Positions 55,790 to 64,000 of a stretch of DNA of 64,000 nt are shown piece by piece. Both the position numbers and the translations under genes were made by a program. The stretch comes from an uncultured Pseudomonadota bacterium (GTDB lineage: Bacteria > Pseudomonadota > Gammaproteobacteria > Steroidobacterales > Steroidobacteraceae). The notes below the pieces were generated by a model. It had not been told where the DNA came from, ran no database searches, and was given only the letters and a program-made list of their open reading frames with translations. The stretch is taken from contig CAISEB010000004.1 of assembly GCA_903884235.1 (NCBI GenBank), positions 1 to 64,000 on the forward strand, read 5' to 3'. The first letter of the stretch is position 1; every line of letters begins with the position of its first letter.

Positions 55790-56542
55790 TCAGCGGCTCC
55801 GCTGGCGCGCGATGCGCGTGGCGAACCAGCCGGCGCCGGCGAGGCCCGCCCACTGGATCGCCGACAGGCCCGCGATGCGGTCGATCGCGATGCCGCCGGC
55901 GGCGGTCGCGCCGAATGGCGGCTTCAGGAAGTCGAGCGCGACGCGCAGCAGGCAGTAGCCGAGCAGGAACGCGTTGAACGCACGGCCCTTCGACCACGCC
56001 GCGCGCGGGCGACACGCGACCCAGAGCACGACGACGCCGGCGATCTCGATGAGACCCGTCGGGTAGCGGGGCACGCCGTCGCCGTAGTCCCAGCCGTAGC
56101 CCGTCCCAGTCGGGCTGCCATAGGTCATGTCCCAGATTCCGGCCAGCTGGCAGCCGACCCGACCGATCACGAGGCCGATGGCGAGGGCTGGCACCCACGC
56201 GTCGCCGGTCGGCGTGCGCCAGCCGGTGAGCGCCTTGCCCACCTCGGTGCCGAGCGTACCGCCGAGGAGCGCGCCGAGCACGCTCTTGCCGGAGATCCAG
56301 CCGGCAGCGCCGTGCCCGACGACCCAGGTCAAGCTGGCGAGCGCGTGCAGCAGCACGGCGCCGGCGGCGGCGCCGAACAACGTGCATGCGAACAGGAGCG
56401 CCAGGTCGGCGCGGGCAAGCAGGACCGGGTCGGCGCGACGACCGCGGAGGTAGACGCGCGCACCGACGAAGTACGCGATCCAGTCGGTCATCGCATGCGC
56501 GAAGGGGGTCGACTGCGTGAACGCGAGAAGTGTGCCGGTCAT
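55790..56542 (-). CDS. Divergent prolipoprotein diacylglyceryl transferase-like membrane protein
   Basis: This 250-aa protein has about seven hydrophobic segments and a recognisable Lgt core: GRVGCQLAG (127-135) in place of GRxGNFIN, followed by GVPRYPTGLIEI, which resembles the Lgt signature end. The essential HGG-type motif of true Lgt is replaced by GKSVLGALLGGTLGTE, and the conserved Asn after GRxG is Cys131. It is therefore unlikely to be the housekeeping Lgt. It abuts the radical SAM gene and follows two small membrane-protein genes. ATG 56542 is chosen. Confidence 0.8.
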   Translation of the reverse strand: MTGTLLAFTQSTPFAHAMTDWIAYFVGARVYLRGRRADPVLLARADLALLFACTLFGAAAGAVLLHALASLTWVVGHGAAGWISGKSVLGALLGGTLGTEVGKALTGWRTPTGDAWVPALAIGLVIGRVGCQLAGIWDMTYGSPTGTGYGWDYGDGVPRYPTGLIEIAGVVVLWVACRPRAAWSKGRAFNAFLLGYCLLRVALDFLKPPFGATAAGGIAIDRIAGLSAIQWAGLAGAGWFATRIARQRSR

Positions 56543-56562
56543 GGATCGAGGGTCGCGGCGAT

Positions 56563-56799
56563 TTAATCGCCGCGGAACACCCTGTAGATCGCGTACAGCC
56601 CGCCGACCCCGGCTGCGGCGCAAGACAGGCCGAGCACGGCCAGCAGCATCATCCCGTCTGCGCCGGACGTCACGTTCACCACGAACAGGGTCGCCCCGCA
56701 GGCCGTGAACAGCACCGTGGGGATGGCGACCAGGAGCAGCAGGATCGTCACGACCATGCTCGGCCGGCGCCGCCGCGGGGGCTCGATCGTCGCGGTCAT
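56563..56799 (-). CDS. Small two-helix membrane protein (copy 1)
   Basis: This 78-aa protein has an Arg/Pro-rich cytoplasmic start and two transmembrane helices (about residues 15-42 and 50-72). Its first helix contains LFTACGATLF and its second ends in GGLYAIYRVFR. The same pattern recurs in the neighbour upstream (FLFTACGVLF and GGAVLYGLERIRR), so the two are paralogues. No known domain is recognised. It ends 20 nt before the Lgt-like start. Confidence 0.65.
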   Translation of the reverse strand: MTATIEPPRRRRPSMVVTILLLLVAIPTVLFTACGATLFVVNVTSGADGMMLLAVLGLSCAAAGVGGLYAIYRVFRGD

Positions 56800-56871
56800 T
56801 CCGACTCCTGCGCCCTGGCGAGGTGCCGCGGGCTGCAGCGCGAGTCTAGCAGTCCGGTCGGCACGCCCCGC

Positions 56872-57117
56872 TCACAGGCGCCGGCGGATCCGCTCGAGGC
56901 CATACAGCACGGCGCCCCCGGCCACGGCGCAGGCGAGCGCCGCCAGCGTCTCGCCGCGATCGACGCCACTGCCCGCGAGGCCCGCGATCGAGAACAGGAC
57001 GCCGCAGGCGGTGAACAGGAACACGAGGAACGCGACGCAGCCGAGCGCGATGGCGGCCAGCATGCGGCGGAACGTGCGCCGCGGGTCCGGCGGTGGCGAG
57101 TCCGGATCAGCCGCCAT
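56872..57117 (-). CDS. Small two-helix membrane protein (copy 2)
   Basis: This 81-aa protein has a Pro-rich N-terminus with an RRTFRR basic patch and two predicted transmembrane helices. The shared FTACG motif sits in helix 1 and a GGAVLYGLERIRR end follows helix 2. It is a paralogue of the 78-aa protein 72 nt downstream. The cysteine of FTACG is kept in both and could be a functional residue. No function is known to me. Confidence 0.6.
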   Translation of the reverse strand: MAADPDSPPPDPRRTFRRMLAAIALGCVAFLVFLFTACGVLFSIAGLAGSGVDRGETLAALACAVAGGAVLYGLERIRRRL

Positions 57118-57168
57118 GCGCGCGCCTGCGGCCCACCGCCCTGCCGGGAGCGGCTTGCCCCGCGCGGA

Positions 57169-57594
57169 TCAGGCGCAGGATGGGCAGTCTCCGGCCGCCC
57201 TGCAGTCGGCCACGCCCTGGGTCCGGATCCAGCGGCAGGCCGCACCGGCCGTCGGATGGAAATGCACGTGGATCTCCGGCTGGAACAGGCCCGCCAGCCG
57301 CTTGATCTCGGCGACGACCGCCGGATCGGTCGCGACGCTCGCGATCACGAGATCGGGATGGGTGTAGCGGGACCCGATCTGCAGCGCCGCGATCAGCATC
57401 GCGTTGTCCTCGCAGACCGTGAGGGACTCGACGCGGGAGTAGTCGGCGATGCAGCAACGGATCTCGTCGAAGCGGGGATCCGAGCAGACCTCGCGCAGGC
57501 TCGCGACCAGGTCCTCGCCGGTGACCAGACCGGAGTATCGCCGCACGAGGCAGCGCGATTCCCAGACCAGTTCGTACGGCAACTCGGTCCCCAT
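57169..57594 (-). CDS. Hypothetical STAS-like soluble protein
   Basis: This 141-aa protein begins MGTELPYELVWESRCLVRRYSG and looks like the STAS/SpoIIAA-like fold found in short proteobacterial hypotheticals (alternating strands and helices, FDEIRCCIADYSRVESL). It ends in a cysteine-containing tail (CPSCA). The start is uncertain: ATG 57594 has a G-rich stretch directly before it, and the frame is open for 50 further codons. It is the first gene before the small membrane proteins on the same strand. Confidence 0.55.
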   Translation of the reverse strand: MGTELPYELVWESRCLVRRYSGLVTGEDLVASLREVCSDPRFDEIRCCIADYSRVESLTVCEDNAMLIAALQIGSRYTHPDLVIASVATDPAVVAEIKRLAGLFQPEIHVHFHPTAGAACRWIRTQGVADCRAAGDCPSCA

Positions 57595-57749
57595 CTCCCG
57601 GCCGGCGAGCGCGTCCGTGCCAACCTCTGCGCCCCCTCGCCGATCCGCGTCGGCCCGGCCATCGCGCAGGGCGATATACTGGGCGTTTGAGGACACGCGG
57701 CCCCGAATCTGTCCTTGCCCGGGGCTGCTTCGGAGTGTACGCACCCCTT

Positions 57750-57817
57750 TACAATCCCGGGAGTAGGTGAATATCGCAAAACGGCGATACCCAACCTCCT
57801 AAAGAGCGAGTGAGGAA
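57750..57817 (+). promoter_or_regulatory. ettA promoter element and structured mRNA leader
   Basis: TACAAT at 57750-57755 is a good -10 with a weak -35. The leader contains a TATCGC/GCGATA stem (57772-57777 with 57784-57789). GGAG (57760-57763) can pair with CTCC (57796-57799), while CCTC (57795-57798) can instead pair with the Shine-Dalgarno GAGG (57812-57815). Two exclusive folds are therefore possible, which would allow control of ettA translation. Confidence 0.45.
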
Positions 57818-59485
<1,668 letters not shown>

Positions 59486-59635
59486 GCGGGGCCCTGCCCG
59501 GGTGCGGCGGCGTGGCCCCCCCCCGGGACCCTCCCGCTGGCCGGGGATGCGCTAGACTCGGCCCAAACAGGGCACCGCCCGGGGGCGGGTCGCGGCATCC
59601 GCGGCCCGGCGGCCGGCGCCCGGCGGGGACTGGCC

Positions 59636-60349
59636 ATGCCGATCTACATCGATTCGGGCGGCACGCTGCACCACGACCAGGCGCACAACTTCGCCCTGAC
59701 CTGCCCGCATTGCGAGGTGCTGGCGCACGTCACGCCGGTGTCCGTCCCGTCCTACGCCGCACTCGTCTCGATGAAGCCCTCGCACGTCGGCATCGTCTAC
59801 CGTTGCGACGCGTGCAACCAGCCGCTGTTCCTGAAGTTCCCGGTCAAGATGTACGCCGGCACCCGCGTCGAGCTCGCCAGCGGCTATACGGAACTCGAGC
59901 GCCCGCGCGAGAAATTCGACGTCACCCACCTGCCCCAGGAGATCGACGCACAGTGCCGCGAGGCGCTGGCGTGCTTCTCCGCGGGCTGCTGGAACGCATT
60001 CGGGTCGATGTGCCGGCGCATCGCGCAGTCCACGTTCCAGGACCTCGGCGAGCACGGCAAGCTGAAGATGTTCGACCAGCTCAACGACTCGCGCGAGATG
60101 GCCGAACTCGACCAGGAGACCTTCAACCTGCTGCGGCGCGTGCTGTTCGCCACCGACTCCAACGGCGGGCGCAACTCGATGCCGCCACTCGACGCCAACT
60201 CCGCCGGCATCCTGCTCGAGGTGCTGAAGGACCTGCTGTACCAGAGCTACGTGCGTCGCGGCCGCCTGCAGCAGGCGATGATGATGCGCCGCAGGTTCGC
60301 GACCGACGACACGGCGGCGAAGGTCACGCTGCTCGGGGCCAAGCCATGA
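59636..60349 (+). CDS. DUF4145-like protein with N-terminal zinc ribbon
   Basis: This 237-aa soluble protein has two CxxC pairs (LTCPHCE near residue 23 and YRCDACN near residue 57) that probably form a zinc ribbon. A helical DUF4145-type domain follows (HLPQEIDAQCREALACFSAGCWNAF, SMCRRIAQ). Function is unknown; DUF4145 occurs alone and in restriction or defence proteins. A TAGACT hexamer about 80 nt upstream may be its -10. The stop overlaps the start of the first SIMPL gene. Confidence 0.7.
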   Translation: MPIYIDSGGTLHHDQAHNFALTCPHCEVLAHVTPVSVPSYAALVSMKPSHVGIVYRCDACNQPLFLKFPVKMYAGTRVELASGYTELERPREKFDVTHLPQEIDAQCREALACFSAGCWNAFGSMCRRIAQSTFQDLGEHGKLKMFDQLNDSREMAELDQETFNLLRRVLFATDSNGGRNSMPPLDANSAGILLEVLKDLLYQSYVRRGRLQQAMMMRRRFATDDTAAKVTLLGAKP

Positions 60350-61074
60350 ACCGGAACACGTCCATCGCCGCCGTCGCCCTCGTCGCAATCCTAGGCGCCC
60401 TCGTGCCGGCGGCGCACGCCGCCGATGCCGCGCCCCCGCAGGTGACGGCGGGCGGGTCGGGCGAGGTTCGCATCCCGCCGACGCACGCGAGCTTCAGCGT
60501 CTCCATCCAGACGAGCGCGCAGACCTCGGCGGCCGCGGCGGCCGAGAACGCGAGCATCACGAAGGACGTCACGACCGCCCTCCTGGCGGCGGGACTTGCG
60601 CGCGACGAACTGAAGGCATCGCGACTGAACGTCAATGCGGTCTGGGACTACTCCAAGACCGGCGAGCGCCACCGGCGCGGCTACACGGCGATCAACGCGC
60701 TGCTGATCGACACGAAGCAACTGGACAAGCTGGGCGCCGTGATCGACGCCGGCCTTGAGGCGGGCGCTTCGTCCGTGTCCAGCCCGTACTTCGCAGCCGA
60801 CGACCGCGGTGCCGCGCGCCACCAGGCGCTGGCCCTCGCGGTCGCGGCCGCGCGAGATGACGCCGAGTCGGTCGCGAAGGCCGCCGGCGGCACGCTCGGC
60901 GAACTGCTGGATGCCGGCACGGACGGCGCCGTGTATGCAGGGCGGCCGGAGTCCCCGATGTTCATGCGCTCGCGCACCGCCGAGGCCGGTGCCGCCACGG
61001 AGGTCATCTCGAGCGACATCGTCGTCTCCGCGCACGTCAACATGCGCTGGGCGTTCCTTGCTGGCCGTCGCTAG
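60346..61074 (+). CDS. Periplasmic SIMPL-domain (DUF541) protein, copy 1
   Basis: This 242-aa protein has a Sec signal peptide (AAVALVAILGALVPAAHA). The DUF541 pattern follows: VTAGGSGEVRIPPTHASFSVSIQ, a central GYTAINALLIDTKQLDKLGAVIDAGLEAGA and the C-terminal VSAHVNMRWAF. SIMPL proteins are exported and of uncertain role, with reported links to oxidative or envelope stress. The ATG overlaps the DUF4145-like stop (ATGA). A same-length paralogue follows 42 nt on. Confidence 0.85.
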   Translation: MNRNTSIAAVALVAILGALVPAAHAADAAPPQVTAGGSGEVRIPPTHASFSVSIQTSAQTSAAAAAENASITKDVTTALLAAGLARDELKASRLNVNAVWDYSKTGERHRRGYTAINALLIDTKQLDKLGAVIDAGLEAGASSVSSPYFAADDRGAARHQALALAVAAARDDAESVAKAAGGTLGELLDAGTDGAVYAGRPESPMFMRSRTAEAGAATEVISSDIVVSAHVNMRWAFLAGRR

Positions 61075-61116
61075 GCGACGCCTATCCGGCCGATCCGCAC
61101 CGGAGGCTCCTCCATC

Positions 61117-61845
61117 ATGATCGCCAGGCACTGGCAGCACCTGCTGCTCCTCTGCGCCGCCGCCTTTCCAAACGCCGGCGCGCTCGCGCAGCCGGCGCCG
61201 GGCCTTTCGGAAATCATCGTGTCCGGATCCGGCGAAGTGCGCGTCGCGCCGACGCGGGCCCGCCTGACCATCCACGTTCGCAGGACCGCGCCGACGGCGG
61301 CGGCGGCCGGCGCCGAGGCGGCCCGCGCCTCCAAGGCCGTCACCTCGGCCCTGGCCGCTGCCGGATTGGCCGGCGACGGGATCACCGAGACGAGTGTGAG
61401 CGTGGCGCCGCACACCGACGACAACGATGCGCACCGCCGGCGAACGGGCTTCGACGCCACGGCCACCCTGCACGTCGAGACGACGAACCTCGACCGCGTC
61501 GGGCCGCTGATTGACGCTGCGCTTGCGGCCGGCGTGACCGATGTCGACGATGCCGAGTTCGTGATCGACGATCCGCAGGCCGCGCGACAGCAGGCCCTCG
61601 CGCTCGCGGTGGCCGCGACACGTCGTGACGGCCAGACGCTGGCTCGCGCGGCCGGGGGCGGCCTCGGGGAACTGCTGGTGCTGAGCACCATCGGACTCGG
61701 CGATGCGATGCCCGCGGCCCTCGTGGAGGCGCCGGACTACCGGCCGCCGCCGACGGACGTGGTCCACTCGACGGTCGTACCCGGCCTCATCTCGGTCACG
61801 GCCCACGTCACGGCGCGATATGCGTTCCTCGCACCGGCCCGTTGA
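61117..61845 (+). CDS. Periplasmic SIMPL-domain (DUF541) protein, copy 2
   Basis: This 242-aa paralogue of the preceding gene has a signal peptide ending near GALAQ, VSGSGEVRVAPTRARLTIHV, the LDRVGPLIDAALAAGVTDV core and a VTAHVTARYAFLA end. The two copies are clearly related but diverged, so this is an old tandem duplication. A GGAGG ribosome-binding site is part of a GGAGGCTCCTCC palindrome just before the ATG, which could fold and limit translation. Confidence 0.83.
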   Translation: MIARHWQHLLLLCAAAFPNAGALAQPAPGLSEIIVSGSGEVRVAPTRARLTIHVRRTAPTAAAAGAEAARASKAVTSALAAAGLAGDGITETSVSVAPHTDDNDAHRRRTGFDATATLHVETTNLDRVGPLIDAALAAGVTDVDDAEFVIDDPQAARQQALALAVAATRRDGQTLARAAGGGLGELLVLSTIGLGDAMPAALVEAPDYRPPPTDVVHSTVVPGLISVTAHVTARYAFLAPAR

Positions 61846-61861
61846 CCCGCGGACGGACCCG

Positions 61862-62239
61862 ATGGCCAGCCACCGACACATCGTCGGCAGCCGCGAGGAG
61901 CGCGCGGCCCAGGGCGCGTTGGAACTCGTCGTGCCGGACCTCGCCCGCGCGCTATCCTTCTACGCCTCGCTAGGCTTCGAGACCCTGCGGCGAACGGACG
62001 GCTTCGCCGTGATGACCTTCGGCGACGTCCACCTGCTCTTCGCCGAGGATCCCGCGGCCACGACGGCGCCACGCTGGGCCAACCTGCGCATCGTCGTCGC
62101 CGACGTCGATCGCATCTGGGCGCTCCTGCGGCACCTTCCGATCGCGTGCCCGATCGGGGACCGGGAGTACGGCCTGCGTGATTTCACCGTCCGCGACCCG
62201 TTCGGATTCGAACTGCGTTTCGCGCAGCTGATCGAGTAG
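61862..62239 (+). CDS. VOC-family (glyoxalase/bleomycin-resistance-like) protein
   Basis: This 125-aa single VOC domain shows ALELVVPDLARALSFYASLGFE at the start and DFTVRDPFGFELRFAQ at the end. VOC proteins include bleomycin-binding proteins, glyoxalases and dioxygenases. The metal ligands are not clear enough to choose. It follows the SIMPL genes by 16 nt and converges with murI. Confidence 0.75.
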   Translation: MASHRHIVGSREERAAQGALELVVPDLARALSFYASLGFETLRRTDGFAVMTFGDVHLLFAEDPAATTAPRWANLRIVVADVDRIWALLRHLPIACPIGDREYGLRDFTVRDPFGFELRFAQLIE

Positions 62240-62266
62240 CAGCAGGCACCCGGGCCCGGCGCGCAC

Positions 62267-63118
62267 TCAGGCGACGTCGACGATCTCGATGTCCGCCGCG
62301 CCCAGCGGCCGCGCCAGGAACTGGCTCCCAACCCGCGCGAACCGCTCCGGTCCGTCGGTGGCGAGGAACCGCGTCGCGCGCTCCGCGCCCGCGCCGGCCG
62401 GCGCGAGGTCGCCGGCCGCGACGAGCTCGGCGACCGCCGCCGCCGTCGTCGCCGCCGAGTCCACCAGCGCGACGCCGGCCGGCAGCAGCCGCGCAAGCGT
62501 CGGCGCCAGCACCGGGAAGTGCGTGCAGCCAAGCAACACCGTGTCCGGCGCCGACGGATGCGGGTAGATCGCGCCGAGGTAGCGGCGCGCCGCGTGCTCG
62601 GCGACGTCGCTGTCGCCCCAGCCCTCCTCGGCCAGCGCGACGAACACCGAGCAGCCGATAGGAGTGACCGCGACGTCCGCGGCGAGGCGCGCGAGCGCCG
62701 ATTGGTAGGCGCCCGCGCGGATCGTGCCCTCGGTCGCGAGCACCAGCACGCGGCGGTTGCGGGTCGCGGCAAGCGCCGCACGCGCACCGGGCTCGACGAC
62801 GCCGACCACGGGCATGCCGGGATGCGCGGCGACGAGCTCGGGCAGCGCCGCGCTCGCCGCGGTGTTGCAGGCGATCACGAGCGCCTTGACGCCGCTCCTC
62901 ACGAGCAGGCGCGCGCACTGCGTCGCGTAGCGCACGACGCTCGCCGGACTCTTCGTGCCGTAGGGCAGGCGCGCCGTGTCGCCCAGATAGAGGAACGATT
63001 CGCCGGGCAGCGCGGACTCGAGCGCGCGCAGCACCGTGAGTCCGCCGACACCCGAGTCGAACACGCCGATCGGCCGGTCGTCGACCAGCCGCGGCGCCGG
63101 TTCAGCCGAGCGCGACAC
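62267..63118 (-). CDS. murI: Glutamate racemase
   Basis: This 283-aa cofactor-independent racemase makes D-glutamate for peptidoglycan. The two catalytic cysteines lie in IACNTAAS and LLGCTHFPV, and [11 protein letters not shown] is the N-terminal signature. The start is a GTG at 63118 that overlaps the purL 3' end by 17 nt, so the genes are probably coupled. Confidence 0.94.
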   Translation of the reverse strand: MSRSAEPAPRLVDDRPIGVFDSGVGGLTVLRALESALPGESFLYLGDTARLPYGTKSPASVVRYATQCARLLVRSGVKALVIACNTAASAALPELVAAHPGMPVVGVVEPGARAALAATRNRRVLVLATEGTIRAGAYQSALARLAADVAVTPIGCSVFVALAEEGWGDSDVAEHAARRYLGAIYPHPSAPDTVLLGCTHFPVLAPTLARLLPAGVALVDSAATTAAAVAELVAAGDLAPAGAGAERATRFLATDGPERFARVGSQFLARPLGAADIEIVDVA

Positions 63119-64000
63119 GCGCGTTGCGGAACATCCGCGTCCAGCCGCCGTCCTCGTGCCAGCCCGGCGGCCGCCACGAGTTCAGCGCGGCCCGGTAGAC
63201 GCGCTCCGGATGCGGCATCGTCAGCGTCACGCGGCCATCGCGGCTCGTGATGCCCGCGATGCCGGCCGGCGTGCCGTTCGGGTTCGCGGGATACGTCGTC
63301 GCGACGCGGCCGTGGCCGTCGACGTAGCGCATCGCGACGCCGCGACCGGCGAGGAACGCCGCCTGGTCCGCGGGCGTCGCGAACACCGCGCGTCCCTCGC
63401 CGTGCGACACCGCGATCGGCATCCGCGAGCCCGCCATGCCGGCGAAGAACGGCGACGGCGAGTCGAGCACCTCGACGAGCGAGAGGCGGCCCTCGAACTG
63501 CTCCGAGCGGTTGCGCTTGAAGCGCGGCCAGTGCTCGGTGCCGGGGATGAGCTCGGCCAGCGCAGCCACCATCTGGCAGCCGTTGCAGACGCCGAGCGTG
63601 AGCGTCCCGGCACGCTCGAAGTGGCGCTGGAATTCGTCGCGGGCGCGGTCGTTGAACAGGATGGACTTGGCCCAGCCCTCGCCTGCGCCGAGCACGTCGC
63701 CGTAGCTGAAGCCACCGACCGCGACCAGCACCGGGTAGTCGGCGAGCGTGACGCGCCCGGACAGCACGTCGGTCATGTGCACGTCGTCGGGCGCGAAGCC
63801 CGCGCGATGGAACACGGCCGCCATCTCGACCTGGCTGTTGCAGCCCTGCTCGCGCAGCACCGCGACGCGCGGGCGCGCGCCCGTGGCGATGTACGGCGCC
63901 GCGATGTCGGCATCGACGTCGAAGCTGAGCACCGCCGAGAGGCCCGGATCGGACTCGTCGGCCACCGCCGCGAACTCTTCCCGCGCGCACTCCGGCTCGT
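63102..64000 (-). CDS. purL: Phosphoribosylformylglycinamidine synthase, C-terminal part (5' end outside window)
   Basis: The C-terminal 299 residues or so of large-type PurL are present, comprising the class I glutamine amidotransferase domain ([16 protein letters not shown], nucleophile cysteine in [18 protein letters not shown]). It provides ammonia for step four of purine synthesis. The reading frame stays open to the window edge ([13 protein letters not shown]), so an internal GTG at 63965 is not the real start. Confidence 0.95.
   Translation of the reverse strand, partial: EPECAREEFAAVADESDPGLSAVLSFDVDADIAAPYIATGARPRVAVLREQGCNSQVEMAAVFHRAGFAPDDVHMTDVLSGRVTLADYPVLVAVGGFSYGDVLGAGEGWAKSILFNDRARDEFQRHFERAGTLTLGVCNGCQMVAALAELIPGTEHWPRFKRNRSEQFEGRLSLVEVLDSPSPFFAGMAGSRMPIAVSHGEGRAVFATPADQAAFLAGRGVAMRYVDGHGRVATTYPANPNGTPAGIAGITSRDGRVTLTMPHPERVYRAALNSWRPPGWHEDGGWTRMFRNARVALG

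Noticed and set aside
55790-56542. Assigning this gene as the housekeeping lgt
   Set aside because: The HGG-type motif and the Asn of GRxGN are missing and the gene is tied to a radical SAM cluster, so the symbol would mislead.
63102-63965. A free-standing 287-aa glutamine amidotransferase (PurQ-like)
   Set aside because: The frame stays open to the window edge with PurL-like sequence before the internal GTG, so it is the C-terminal domain of large PurL.

Overview
The window is a gene-dense, very GC-rich stretch of a gammaproteobacterial chromosome. Gene order and family content suggest the Xanthomonadales/Steroidobacter/Nevskia side of the class. Pointers are fimV-truA-accD-folC-dedD, prmB-aroC-MFS, epmA with a Lys34-type EF-P, a FimX-like degenerate GGDEF/EAL protein, xseB-ispA-dxs, and glyA-nrdR-ribD-ribE with ribB-ribH-nusB-thiL. 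I saw no tRNA, rRNA, CRISPR array, prophage or insertion sequence. The placement is inference from gene content, since no marker gene can be compared here.

Layout. 1-6.3 kb (minus): dedD (partial), folC, accD, truA, fimV, many with overlapping start/stop codons. A perfect CRP/Vfr-type palindrome lies upstream of fimV. 6.6-9.7 kb (minus): MFS transporter, aroC, prmB. 9.8-12.8 kb (plus): SCO1-like copper chaperone, psd, epmA, free-methionine-sulfoxide reductase. Then come efp (minus), a FimX-like protein, a YkgJ-like protein and an orphan RelB-type antitoxin with a striking promoter/operator. 16.4-29.3 kb is an alpha-glucan region: exported GH13 amylase, CPA2-type antiporter, truncated TonB receptor, truncated GH13 enzyme, frameshifted esterase, then glgX, glgB and glgP. 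29.4-33.5 kb: parC and parE. 33.6-36.0 kb: rubrerythrin / Fe-S oxidoreductase / DUF3501 module. 36.2-40.2 kb (plus): xseB, ispA, dxs, folE2. 40.2-44.7 kb (minus): Ser/Thr kinase with a cyclic-nucleotide domain, thiL, nusB, ribH, ribB. 44.7-49.6 kb splits the usual riboflavin gene order with a SUI1-like factor, a GNAT acetyltransferase, a stand-alone LuxR HTH protein, a PAS histidine kinase and a D-aminoacylase-like enzyme. 49.7-53.3 kb: ribE, ribD, nrdR, glyA. 53.4-57.6 kb is the most unusual block: HDAC-like deacetylase, MJ0619/Tes-type radical SAM protein, a divergent Lgt-like membrane enzyme, two related two-helix membrane proteins and a STAS-like protein. 57.8-64 kb: ettA, a DUF4145-like protein, two tandem SIMPL proteins, a VOC protein, murI and the 3' end of purL.

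How it fits together. FimV and the FimX-like protein point to type IV pili under c-di-GMP and possibly cAMP control. EpmA and EF-P form an enzyme-substrate pair. GlgP, GlgB and GlgX store and mobilise glycogen, next to machinery for taking up external glucans. Two lesions there deserve checking: a head-to-head breakpoint that removes the N-termini of both the TonB receptor and a GH13 enzyme, and a 7-bp tandem-repeat frameshift in the esterase.

The best candidate for an undescribed system is the radical SAM / Lgt-like / double-membrane-peptide cluster, which I propose acts on lipids or lipid-anchored substrates. Several genes also have a -10-like hexamer 5-6 nt before the start codon, suggesting leaderless transcripts.
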